A DNA stretch of 64,000 bases from Porphyra umbilicalis (lineage: Eukaryota > Rhodophyta > Bangiophyceae > Bangiales > Bangiaceae). The first letter of the stretch is position 1. Each line of letters begins with the position of its first letter. The DNA lies in contig KV918892.1 of assembly GCA_002049455.2 (NCBI GenBank), positions 124,001-188,000 of the forward strand. The letters are read 5' to 3'. The notes beneath the pieces were generated by a model. That model had not been told where the DNA came from, ran no database searches, and saw nothing but the letters and a program-made list of their open reading frames with translations. A program made the position numbers and the translations under genes. This document shows positions 21,435 to 31,975 of the stretch, in pieces.

Positions 21435-23059
21435 CGTTAGTTACGGCGCTGCACCAAACTACCGTCACAAACATCGTCTGCAAAGTGGGGCGCATGCTGA
21501 TTTGCTGTACTGGCGCCGGTACCCACAACTTTCAAACTGCCTCCGAACGCGTCCAGTACCTGCTGAAATGGCATGTACTAGGCCATATTCGACCCCCTCC
21601 ACACTGCAAAACTTCCAATATAGTATAGAAACGATATTCGCGTTGTAGACCGCGCCGCTCCTCTGCACGCGCCCAGTATAGGGATACACTGCGCCCACAA
21701 CGCGCCTGGCTGCCACTCCACGGCACCGACACTGCTCAGACATCGCGTACGCGGGGGTCTTTCCGGCGCTGGGTGGGGACTCGTAGAACTCGCAGGACAT
21801 CCCACGATCAAGAGGCGTAACGCGGCACCTACAAACGGCGATCAATCACGCTTCCCTTGCGGGCTGTCGTGGGGCTGTTTGTTGCTCTGCAGGGGGGCCG
21901 TTTATGCCTCGTCTCACGCGTTTATTCTTTGGCAGCGCTTCCTCTACAAACACTGCGTAACATGTCAAGCAGAGTCCAGGCCAGAAAAAAGGACCAAGAA
22001 TAAAAACTAAAGCAGAGATCACACCGCCCCGGCTTGATCGCATGCTGGACCCCCGCGTGCTCTGCTGAGCGCATCAACGAAATAGAAACGAGTAGACCAG
22101 CGTCGAACGCAGAAAAGCCAGAAAGAGATAAACACGTAGCCAATCACGAGAAGCAAAGAGATCGACGAGCAACACGGAAACGCGAGACGTGTGTCAGTAC
22201 CATTACACAAAAACTCAGTACGTCCGCGAGACCCAAAAACAAGTAGCCAATCACGAGAAGCAAAGAGATCGACGAGGAACACGGAAACGCGAGACGTGGG
22301 TTAGTACAATGATACAAGAACCCAGTACGTCCGTGAGACCCGCACCGGCCCCCAGCAAGTACCCAGGTACAACACACCACTGAGTTGTATCACTCAGAGC
22401 AGCTGCACGACAAAGCATCCGCCTCACGGCACGTACCGAGGAGCCTACGGCAGATCGAAGACGGATGGAGGGGGTGGCGAACGACGGCGACGCCGGCGGG
22501 GCGTCGAACGACGCCAGGAGGGTGGGCGAGGGCGTCGGTCTCGACCCGACTCGACGACCTGTGGCAAAGCCTCAGAGACGCCGCCTTCGCCGTAACGTTG
22601 GCTCTTATGAGGCGAGCGCACTGTTTTTCGACCCTCTCAGACGCACCGAGAGGGCACATTGTGCGCGGTCCGCCCAGCCTCTTTTGACTCAGTGTGCAGC
22701 TGCGCGCTGTCGTTTGCGACTCATACGTGATGCGTTCCATGGAACACAGCGATAGCCTCTCTGTCAGCTCTTGACAGCAATGCTGCGTCATCAAACTGTG
22801 TGCACGTATCTGATTGGGCAACGATAGCTTTTCGAACGGAAATTTGACCGGTATCCACCTTCGTTGCTCGCTTTGATACGTGCTGAACGCGGGTGGCTTC
22901 TGGCAGTCCAGGGACGCCCGACACAGATTGGTGTGTGACAAACCGTCCTGACTGGCCCTGGCACGCTGCGAAACGACGACAACACACCCGATTTCCTGTG
23001 TGGGCGTCACTTGTAGCCTGCTTCAGAATGGGCTGCAAGCCCACGAATCTGGCCCGATT
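21435..23059. other. No supported gene; contains a 107-bp tandem duplication
   Basis: Moderate GC, no protein-like frames. The only structure I see is the duplication at 22136-22349. Confidence 0.4.
22136..22349 (+). repeat. Two tandem copies of a 107-bp unit
   Basis: The units begin GTAGCCAATCACGAGAAGC at 22136 and 22243, and both contain GATCGACGAG, CACGGAAACGCGAGACGTG and CAGTACGTCCG. Divergence is low, at a few percent by eye. Confidence 0.8.
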
Positions 23060-23625
23060 TACCTGGTACACCCCACGGGGCCAGCTCATGCCCCACCCCA
23101 TACACTCCAACCACCGGACCCTACCCACATCCACGCCATCCGAACCCGCCTCGCCTCGCCTCTTACACACTGCACACCCTACCGACCCCGCCCTACGCAC
23201 ACGCACACCACCCCAACCCACCCCGCGCCGCCTCCTACGCCCCCCACACCCCCCAGCCCCCCCACCCCACCCCCCACCCACCCCCCCACCCACCGCCCCC
23301 ACCCCAACCCCCCCCCACCTCACTCCACACCCCCCCCACCCCACACCCCCTCCACCCCTCACCCCCCCCACCCCACACACCCCCCACCCAACGCACCCCC
23401 CACCCCACACACCCCCGACCCCACACCCCTCTCACCCCACACCCCTCCCACCCCTCACCCCTCCCACCCCACGCCCCTCCCACCCCACACCCCTCCCACC
23501 CCACACCCCTCCCACCCCACACCCCTCCCACCCCACACCCCCCCCACCCTACCCGCACCCACCCGACCCCGCCGCGATCACGGCACCCCACCCGACCCAT
23601 GCCCCCCACCCCACCCACCAACGAC
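23060..23625 (+). repeat. C-rich (CACCCC/CCCACCC) low-complexity tract
   Basis: About 550 bp almost entirely of C, A and some T on plus. It includes near-tandem 15-mers such as CCCACCCCACACCCC between about 23400 and 23550. The frames read as Pro/His/Thr strings and are not genes. The minus strand is G-rich enough to form quadruplexes. Confidence 0.85.
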
Positions 23626-23901
23626 GACCACCGCTGAGACTACTTTTGGACGAAATAATTCTGTCATGGGGGCTGAAATTCCGACCGACCTGCACTTCAT
23701 GTGCATGCCGTGTCATGAACTACTCTAGTGCCTGTGAACACTGGCCCAGTGGCTGGAATCGGGTGTGAAAACTGACACTGTTGAACGATCAGCAATCCGG
23801 GGTGGTCGCGGACGGACAACGTAGCCTACAAGCGTCTTTAAGAGAGTAGAAGGCAATCGGGCCTGTAGTACATGAAATTTAGCCTAGTACGCGTCAGAGT
23901 A

Positions 23902-26900
23902 CAGTGCGTCTCCATCCATATCCAGCCCGGATGCTCTAGCCCGGTGGGATACGGACGGGAAATCGGACGATTGTAATTTTTTTGTGCTCGACTGTTCTAA
24001 ATGACAGCGAATGAAGCGCAGTCTATCGTCAGCGATGCCATGGAGACAACATTATTGGGTCCATAAAAGGGTGCACCGCCGCCGTCGCCGGCGGCCGTCG
24101 CGGTCATCGCCGCCGTCGTCGGCCCCACTGCTGTCGCCCGACCACTCGCCCCCCCCCCTCAGCCCCCCCCATTCCCCCCCCATCCCCTTTCCCCGCCCCC
24201 TCCGTTACTGGCGCACTTTTGAACTGCCCCATGGCTTCCCTCTCCTCCCAGGGCGAGGCGGTAGCCCGCGCTATGCAGGCATCTTTCATTCGGGCCGCGC
24301 CCGGTGTGGCTGCTCAAGCCCCCGGTGCAGTGCGTGCGGCTGCGGTGGCGGCTGCGGCTGCGGGCGAGGCCATCCTTGCCGCGAGCGAGAGCCACGAGGA
24401 GGTTGGCGCGGCGGCCGCGCCCCCGGCGTCGGGCGACTTGAAGTTGATCGCCAAGAAGCCGCGGAAGGAGCGCATGCCCATCACCATCGCGGTCAAGAAG
24501 CAGATCTGCCGCGTACGCTCGGAGGGGCGCACGTGGTCGTCGGTGCTGGCCACGCTTTCACCGGGGGTATCCAAGGAGGCGGCAAGAAAGGTGTACAGGG
24601 CGCGGCGCAAGTGGCTTGCGATGCCCAATGACGACACGACGGAGATGAGGACGGTCATGCGCAAGGGGCATTATGAGGGCGTTGACGACCGCCTGCGGGC
24701 GTTGCTGGCGGCCATTGAGCAGTTGAACCACAAGACGGTGCCAATTTCTGTTGGGCTTTTGCAGGCCAAGGCGGTTGAGATTGGGAGGGCTTTGAAGCTG
24801 GACGACTTTCGCGCCAGCCGTGGCTACTTACGCGGCTTTTTGTCACCCACCGGCATTAAGTCCGTGAGGCTGCACGGCCAAGGAGGGGCGGTTGACAAGG
24901 AAGCGGCCGAGTGAGGCATGGAGGCAGTGCGGAAGGGGCTGGAGGCGTACCACGCGGAGGACATCTTCAACATGGATGAGACGGGCCTGTTTTTCCGCTG
25001 TCTGCCCTCGCAGTCCTATGTGTCCTCCGGGGCGCGCCGTGAGGCGCGAGGGGTCAAGTCCATGAAGGCGAAGGACCGCGTTACGCTGGTCTGCTGCTCC
25101 AACGCGACTGGCGCGGAGAAGCTACCGATCGCCATCATCGGGAAGTCCAAGACCCCACTGTGCTTCCGAGGAGCTGGACGGACCCCCCCCGTCCCCTACT
25201 TTGACCAGCCTAACGCGTGGATGGACGCCACTCGCTTCCAGCAGCGGTTTGACCGTGTGTTTGTGCCGGGAACCGTGGAAGGGCGCCCCCGCCGGGTCGC
25301 ATTGATCATGGACAACGCGTCGTCCCACGGGTCTGAGGTGTGTCATCCCCAAGTGGAATTCATCTTTCTTCCCCCCAATTCCACGGCAAGGCACCAGCCA
25401 ATGGATGCTGGCAAGTCAAGCGCGATTACCGGCGCCGCTTCCTCGGGCGCACTGTGACCGCCCTCGGTGACGTGGTGTCGGCGGCGATCGACGAGGTGTT
25501 CCCCGCCGGACCCTCTCTAGCAGTCGCCCCCGCAGGGGGCAACGCCGCAGCGCCGTCGTTTGTCACCTCACGAGACGAGTACATGCGGGTGCTGGGAGAC
25601 CAAGAAAGGGCCCGCGTCGAGGCGCGGCCGCGCGGGCGCCCCGCCGGCTGGGGGGGCGGCCTGGTTGCCGGCGGAGCTGCTAACCTGATGGACGTGGCTA
25701 TCATGGTCAAGGACGCGTGGGAGGAGCTATCGTCGTCTGCCATTGCGCACTGCTGGGCTAAGGCGGACGTGCTCGGGGCCATTCGTACTGTGGACCTGCT
25801 CCGCCTGCACGGCGACTACCGTCGGTCGTTCCGCTCGGTGTCCGACGACGTCGACGTCATGTTGGAGCTCATGCAGGGCATGTCACTCGGCAGTGAGGCC
25901 CTGGCAGGGCTAGACGACGTGGCCCAGCGGGCCGTGGTAGAGGAGTGGATGGAAATTGAGGAGCGCCCTGCTGGGGTGGTCGGGGCGGCGGATACCGTTG
26001 TGCAAGACATGCACGCCGCGGGCGGAGAAGTGGCCGATATTGCCGACACGTAGTGCAAGCACTCGTATTTGGTTGTGCCGACTTATGTGGTGAGAATTTC
26101 AAATTTTTTCATCTGATCTTCCGCGTCCGTCTTCTTCGGCAGAGGCACATCATCCCCGTTATGAACGTACCGTGGCAGCAACCCGCTCCCTTTCCCACCC
26201 GTGAGCGTCTCAATCAGGATCGTTGTGCGTGCATCATAGGCATGACGCCCCTCTCCCCCCTCACCATGCTCCACAAAGTATTAAAAAAAAACTATCCTGT
26301 ATGTACACACCCCCTACATACCCCCCTCCAGCACGCCCGCTCAATCCTCCCCCACCTCCCTCCCCACTCACGCGACACAACCCCGATGGCTCCTCGATAA
26401 CACCTTGCGGTACCCCACGTGACAGCGTCGCGCGCCGTAGTGGTCGCCCACCTGGCCCACCGCTTCACGTCCTTACCGCGTGCGCCCTTGTCCGCTTGCC
26501 TCGCCTCACATGCCCCGCCCTCAGAGCAGCACCGCCCCTTGTGCGTTTGGTGCGGCAATCGCCACCGACAGGAAGCCCTCGACGGATCCACCGTTGGCCG
26601 ACAGCGACTCCACGACGTCCGGCAGGTTAGCGCACAGCAGCGGGGGGGGGTGCCAAGCCACGCACCAACAACGGGGGAAGAGCGACGGCCACCGTCGCGC
26701 GGTTCATGGGGGTAGCTCGGGGGGAGGTGTGGAGGAGACACGAGGAAGCAATCCGCATGCCAGGGTAGAGACTGTGCACAGGAAGGCTAGGGCCGGGGGG
26801 GGAGGGGGAGCGGTCGTTGGTGATGATGGCGGGCGTCCGCGGCCGGGGGGGCTGCGGGGGGGGGGCGTGACGGTGAGAGCTCCGTCCCTTCCTTGACCGC

Positions 26901-27168
26901 CCAACCCAACGCCACGCGCATGTGCGACAGCCGATCAGGCGCGCCGGCAGCGTCGCGTACTGCCGCTGAGAAGGGGGCGGATGGGGAAAAGGTTGGCACG
27001 CTCGGGTTGCCGCAGTCGATCATGCGAGAGTCTGTCGGCCAATTGTCGGAGTTGATCGTTCGGTCAACGTCAATATTGTGGGTCAATCGTACCAATTTCA
27101 CTTTGCCAGTGCAGGATGGACACGACATCTGTCTCTCAGGAGGGTGGGATATGAATGGAGACGCACTG
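23902..27168 (+). mobile_element. pogo/Tigger-like DNA transposon 2 (3.27 kb)
   Basis: The ends are inverted repeats: CAGTGCGTCTCCATCCATAT on the left, and on the right the complement of CAGTGCGTCTCCATTCATAT. TA flanks both sides (23900-23901, 27169-27170). One transposase ORF lies at 24231-26053. The last 1.1 kb is non-coding. The right-hand TA is immediately followed by another TA-inserted MITE (27171), so two elements share one TA. Confidence 0.9.
24231..26053 (+). pseudogene. pogo/Tigger-type DDE transposase, decayed copy 2
   Basis: The ATG at 24231 (MASLSSQGEAVARAMQASF) opens an Ala-rich leader. Then come the pogo helix-turn-helix (AVKKQICRVRSEGRTWSSV, about 24500), the CENP-B-like domain (VDDRLRALLAAIEQLNHK to SRGYLRGFLS) and the DDE domain. 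The catalytic acids are all seen: NMDETGLFFRC (about 24969), IMDNASSHG (25306) and QPMDAG (25402). The C-terminus (KDAWEELSSSAIAHCWAKAD, EEWMEIEERP) aligns with copy 1. The frame is interrupted by a TGA at 24912-24914 and by a small loss with frame change just after QPMDAG, near 25410. It is otherwise well kept, so it looks younger than copy 1. Confidence 0.88.
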
Positions 27169-27170
27169 TA

Positions 27171-27359
27171 CAGTCTTTCTCCAATGCTGTTCACCCTCTA
27201 TGGCGATCGTACGACCACAAAGAAGCCCACATTTTTCGTGCAGAAGACGATGATCGGGAGCCACGATCGCCGTTGATTGTACCGCAGAGGCCGGTCGACC
27301 GCGTTCGTTGCTATCCCCCCCTGGACAAGAACGGAAGCGGCAAGAATGGAGAAAGACTG
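27171..27359. mobile_element. 189-bp MITE with pogo-1 type ends
   Basis: TIR CAGTCTTTCTCCAATG on the left and the complement of CAGTCTTTCTCCATTC on the right; TA at 27169-27170 and 27360-27361. The terminal 12 bases equal the right TIR of the autonomous-type element at 3721-7659. Confidence 0.85.
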
Positions 27360-27585
27360 TATGCGCCCCACTTTCCCGACGATCGTTCAGAGCAAAGCCA
27401 CCAATGTCGGGAATATATAGTTAAATTTTCAATTGGGCATGCAATGTGGCACCCTCTCAGAGGTCCCCTAACGCGGTGTCCGAAATTGATGATATGTGCA
27501 ATAGAGTTATTTGTCAGCAGGCTACTATCTCGCCGATAGTTTCGTGTACCGTTGGGAGACCGGTGGCCCATTCCAATGGTGTATA

Positions 27586-27822
27586 CAGTCAATATCCGCT
27601 TACATGGCACCCTTGTGCACTTTGTAGCCCACCTTGTGTTTCAAGAAAAATATTCTTTGACGACGGCTACTTCCTGTCGTTTCCTGGATCGGGCCAATGA
27701 GATGCGTTCTTTCCGCACGATCGTCCGCTGCTGCTCTCTGGTGCATCCTCAGCGATCGCGATCCTCCCAGTTATATGGCAGGGTGCCATATAACTGGGAC
27801 GCATATAACTGGATATTGACTG
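27586..27822. mobile_element. 237-bp MITE with CAGTCAATATCC ends
   Basis: TIR CAGTCAATATCC at both ends with TA outside (27584-27585, 27823-27824). It contains an internal hairpin, TCCCAGTTATATGGC and its complement, at 27765-27799. No coding capacity. Confidence 0.78.
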
Positions 27823-27935
27823 TATGTGTGACGGAATCAGCGAGGCGAGATCGCCGTGATCCGCAATAGATTGCGGCGCACAGACTAATTGAAAATGGCG
27901 ATCGTTTGACACGACGCAGACACGAAGCAGATATT

Positions 27936-28092
27936 GCAGTCTGCTGAATTTTGCCTGTCTGAGCCGGAACAGAACGCAATCAGGACGGAATCCTATTGGC
28001 CATCAGCTCGTATCCGGCTGAGTGGATGGCTGAGAGTCTGTCCTGATTGCGTTCTGTCCCGGCCCGGACCGGCAAAATTGAGCAGACTGCAA
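27936..28092. mobile_element. 157-bp foldback MITE, TTGCAG-type TIR
   Basis: About 56 bp at each end are inverted repeats (TTGCAGTCTGCTGAATTTTG..., CAGAACGCAATCAGGAC...), leaving a short core. TA lies at 27934-27935 and 28093-28094. The core phrase CCGGCTGAGTGGATGGCTGAGA is also in the 172-bp family at 14330, linking the two. Confidence 0.87.
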
Positions 28093-29278
28093 TATATGAC
28101 GCAAAATGGGCGATCGTCTCGATAAACATCGATCACGTGACACATGGCAGCACTGCAGGCTGCCACCGAGTAACCTCGTGAAGGCCCATCACCCAATCAT
28201 ACATGAGATCCCGAATGGCACGCCAGCAGCACACAGTACTCTGCTACGTCTCCTTTGTGGCGTCGACGCGTGGCGACTGCCGCCTGCGAGAGAGTTTGTC
28301 AGGAGGTGTGAGCACAGACGTGTCAAGGCCACGGGCCCGTGTCGTGTATGGCCCTGTGTCGGCGTGGCCAGGGGCTCTCCAGCAGGCAGCATCACGGCGG
28401 GGTATGGCAGCCACTGAGTAGCCACTGAGTGGTGCTTTTGAGTCGGAGTGGTGCCGAGGATACTCGCGATCCGTCATTCGACGAGTCGCGCCGGCCTGGA
28501 AGGCAGCAGAACTGGCAAGGAAAGTTTCACGAAGCGCGGTCGGACGTAATCCTGCGGTGCACGAGGCGAAAAAACGAAGTGGAATGAGCCACCCATGACG
28601 TGATAAATTTGACGAGTGACCACGAAAGAGGGTGGCCAGGAGCCTGGGCAGGTCAGAAAACAGCGCGTCAAACGCTGCACTGAATGCGAGCAGAGTAGCC
28701 AATGAAATGGTTGGACCAGCCGTCAGAGGCAACCTTTTTTTCGCCGATTGTGGCCTGTGGCGGCGCATTCTGTCTGCCAAAGAAATACTGGCCAGCTGCT
28801 AATCGTGCATTGTCTGTCCCCACGTATCGTTCGCCCGGCATTGCTGGCCGGGCCCGGCCACTTTTCTGAGTGAGGCGGTGCGGCAGGAATCTTTTCGCTG
28901 GTGTCAGCCGCGAAACTGAGCCACGGCGCGGCTGAGATGCACGTCGCTGGGCGGACGTGAGGCTGTATGGGCAGGATCGGCGGGGGGGTGTGACGCACCC
29001 GCTTCGCGTCGGCCGCACGAGCCAGCTGGTCAGAGAGCCGCAGGCTGCGGTCGAACCCCGCGAGCCTCTGTCCGCCGTGCCGAGCATCGTCACCCTGCGT
29101 TATATTGCCTCGCTCGAGGTCGGGCTGTCTGCTTCGGGGGACAGCGACCATCGATTCGCTGTGCCCTCACGCGGTGTGGTTTGGGCTGCTGTGGTGCGCG
29201 TGGGGTGACTGGTTGCGTGCTCGTGCTCGTGCGGCGGGACGCGCCCGCGCCGGGCCATTTGGCACGGGCGTTCATGCG
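28093..29278. other. No supported gene
   Basis: Mixed composition; frames are short or lack protein character. It ends at the ATGCG target duplication (29274-29278) of the LTR element. Confidence 0.4.
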
Positions 29279-29776
29279 TGGAGCGGTTCTAGACACCACC
29301 TCGTTGGTTCCTCGTCTTGCCGAAGTGACCTCTTGATCAGCTCGGTCCGTGGAAGGAACTGCCCCGGAAATCGACCCACAGCCCAGCCTTCCCCCAACGG
29401 GAGGAGAGGATCACGTCAAAGCCCAGGGGGTAGTCGTAGTCCAAAGCACAGTTGGTTTTATCAAACGGCGACGGGGACGGCGCCCCCACGGTCAATAACC
29501 CCTCCCCAATCTGAACGCCGGCGGCCAAAGTAGCCGCCCCAAATGTACCAAACAGATAAATCCCTCCAAAGCGAAAAGTTCAAACAAGTAGTAGGGGGGC
29601 CGAGAAAACCACAGGGGAACAGCCCCGCCCCCGACCGAAGCCAATCTCCCCGAGATCTGGACAGGTCATTCCCTTGCTGGCCGGGATCGGGATATTTTGG
29701 GACGGCCTCCTGTGGGTGTGCTGTTCACATCTGAGGGGCCACGCCCCTTCCAACAGTGGGACCCCCGAACGCCACA
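29279..29776 (-). repeat. 3' LTR of the chromovirus
   Basis: In minus orientation it runs from TGTGGCGTTCGGGGG to AACCGCTCCA. It is a direct repeat of 40380-40876, preceded on minus by a purine-rich GACGAGGGGGCTG. Confidence 0.85.
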
Positions 29777-30340
29777 CAGCCCCCTCGTCGCGTGACGTGG
29801 CGTCCCTGCCCGTCCCGCGACGACCCCTGAGGAGGGGGTTCCGGCCCGGCCCCCTGGCCGGGTGCCGGCCACAACCGCCACCCACCCCCCCCCGATCCTC
29901 GCCCCAGAGGGGTTGTCGAGGTCTGTCCCCGGACTGGATCGGCCCCACGCCACACCGGCGTGGCGTGGCGCGCGGCCCACATCGGTGTCTCGCGGCTCGC
30001 ACACCCCCCGTGACGCACGTTGGCCCCACCCCTCCCCGTGGGCCCACACACACACCCCGGTCTCGCCCCCCCCCACGCGCGACTCCACGACTCCTCCGCG
30101 CCACCCCGCGACGTAACCCATCCGCGCTCGTGGCGACGCGGTGTTCGCCGACTCGTTCCTCCGCCCACCCCACGGCGTGCTGTCCACCCCCCCCGTGGTG
30201 CCCGCAGCTTCTTGCTTCTGTTGGACCTCGGGGGTCCCCCCCCCCCTTCACAACGTGGTTACCTTCGCTTTCCCCTCATCGGACCGAGGACCCGGCGGCC
30301 GCCCGACTACGAGGTGTCTGTGCCCGCGTCGTCCTCCGCG

Positions 30341-31975
30341 ATGGCCGACGAGGAGATGCGCTACTCCACCGCCGTGGGCCCTCTGCCCGTGTTGTCCGAC
30401 CCGTCGACGTGGGCGCCCGCGTGGGAACGCGAGGAGGCCCGCATGGGCGTGGCGGACACGCTGGCCCACGCGACGTTCCGGGGCATCGACTCGATGCGCC
30501 CCGCCAACCCGTTCGCCAAGCACATTGCCGATATTCCGCACGCCATCTTACCTTCCCTCGACGACCGAGCCTCGTCAATCACCGTGGTGCGGCGTGGCCG
30601 CGAGGCGGGGTACCGCCGTTCTTACCTCAGCTTCATGGACAAATCCCCGGTGAACCCGCCGTTGGTGCCGACCTTCGACTACATCCTCACGTGCCCGCCC
30701 TCCATCGTCGTGTCGCACCCGGAAGGCCCCACGTCGGTTCAGCTGACGACGTCCCGTGACCACCGGGGCAGCCTCACCGGGCACCTCGTGGATTGGCACC
30801 AGGCGGAGTACTCGAGCTGCGCCACGGCAGCCCACTCGCGCTTCTACCTGCCGACTCCCGCGCGGTGTTCCGGGGTCGAGGTCCCGTACGGTTGCATGGT
30901 AGATCTCCCGTGGGTGCACGCCTACGCCACGGACGACCTCTACGCGGGACGGCGCACCCCGTGGGCCATCTTCCGTAGCGAGTGGGCTCTCGCGGCGGCC
31001 GTCGTTCTCCTCGAGACCTTCCGCACCCGTCGGTTCTTGTGGCGCTACCCCCCGCGTCTCCTCGACTGGATCCGCTTCGTCGGGCCGTCCAACATGTGCG
31101 ACAACGCCGCGGGTCCCGACGTGGAGGCGACAGACATCCTCGGGGCGTTGTTGGACCTCGCGGACCAACTTCCCGACACGAAAGCCTTCCGTCAGCGCCT
31201 CCGCGCTCGTAGCACCGACCGTCGGGACCGCGAGGGTTTGATCAGGGCGTCCCTCGAGGTGAATGACGACGGAACCCGCGCCAAGGTCGCCGAGGATCTT
31301 CGCCCCTTCGACTTTCCCTACACCGCGGACATCCTCGAGGCGCGTGGCTACGGCCCTGCTGGTGGGGGTTGGGCCGCCGCCGTCTCGGCCGCCCGTAGCC
31401 CACGTTACCCCGGGGGTGGGACCGAGCCGCCTGCTTCCTCCGTAGTGACCGGCGCCGCGGGGTCGTCTCGTCCGGGCCCGTCGCCGCCGGCCGCGTCCGC
31501 CGCCCCCTCTGTGGGCAACTCCGGGGGTAGCCTCATCGTCTCGTTCGACCCCGTGGAACACCGTGACATCCCCGACGTGGACTTCGACCAACTTGATCAC
31601 ATCCCCTCGGATCGCGTCTCGCAGGGGTTGGCGCGCGTGGTGGCCTGCGACCCCGGGAAACTCCGCGGCTACACCACGGGGACCTTGGTAACCGGCTTGT
31701 GCCACACTGTGGTGTCTCTTGGCGACTCGATTGCCCAGTGGGCCCGAGACCACCCCGGGGTTCCGCCTCGTCATTTGGAGGAGTTGCTCCAGCTTGTGGG
31801 TCGGCGTAACATCCGCGCGGTTCTCCTTCGCGAGGTCGGCGTGGCCGCCGGTGGGGCCAACCGCCACCAGCAGCATCACCGCGACCATGACGTCTACCAC
31901 GAGGAGCCGCCGGCGCAGCGCCCCCGTGGTCCGCCCGGTCCCTGGTGGGGTGGGCCTTCGTCGGGCCGCCGTTGA
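30341..31975 (+). CDS. Long intact ORF (544 aa) antisense to the LTR element, function unknown
   Basis: The ATG at 30341 (MADEEMRYSTAVGPLPVLSD) opens 545 codons without interruption. The frame is also open upstream to about 30020 but without a better ATG. Composition is that of a real globular protein, rich in Trp, Tyr, Asp and Arg (FDYILTCPPSIVVSHPEG, SEWALAAAVVLLETFRTRRF, LLDWIRFVGPSNMCDNAAG). A Pro/Ser-rich linker (about 31380-31520) and a second, smaller folded part (DIPDVDFDQLDHIPSDRVSQ...) follow, ending in a His/Pro tail. No signal peptide, membrane span or motif I recognise. It lies between the chromodomain end of pol and the 3' LTR, on the opposite strand, the position where some plant gypsy elements carry antisense ORFs. 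It is unbroken although the element around it is broken, so it is either a recent capture, a conserved element gene or a host gene. Confidence 0.7.
   Translation: MADEEMRYSTAVGPLPVLSDPSTWAPAWEREEARMGVADTLAHATFRGIDSMRPANPFAKHIADIPHAILPSLDDRASSITVVRRGREAGYRRSYLSFMDKSPVNPPLVPTFDYILTCPPSIVVSHPEGPTSVQLTTSRDHRGSLTGHLVDWHQAEYSSCATAAHSRFYLPTPARCSGVEVPYGCMVDLPWVHAYATDDLYAGRRTPWAIFRSEWALAAAVVLLETFRTRRFLWRYPPRLLDWIRFVGPSNMCDNAAGPDVEATDILGALLDLADQLPDTKAFRQRLRARSTDRRDREGLIRASLEVNDDGTRAKVAEDLRPFDFPYTADILEARGYGPAGGGWAAAVSAARSPRYPGGGTEPPASSVVTGAAGSSRPGPSPPAASAAPSVGNSGGSLIVSFDPVEHRDIPDVDFDQLDHIPSDRVSQGLARVVACDPGKLRGYTTGTLVTGLCHTVVSLGDSIAQWARDHPGVPPRHLEELLQLVGRRNIRAVLLREVGVAAGGANRHQQHHRDHDVYHEEPPAQRPRGPPGPWWGGPSSGRR

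Noticed and set aside
21408-21440. Helitron 3' end
   Set aside because: A hairpin is present, but CTRR followed by T is not, and no TC start or Rep/helicase is seen.
23000-23728. Proline/histidine-rich frames
   Set aside because: Direct translation of the C-rich tract, without any non-repetitive domain.
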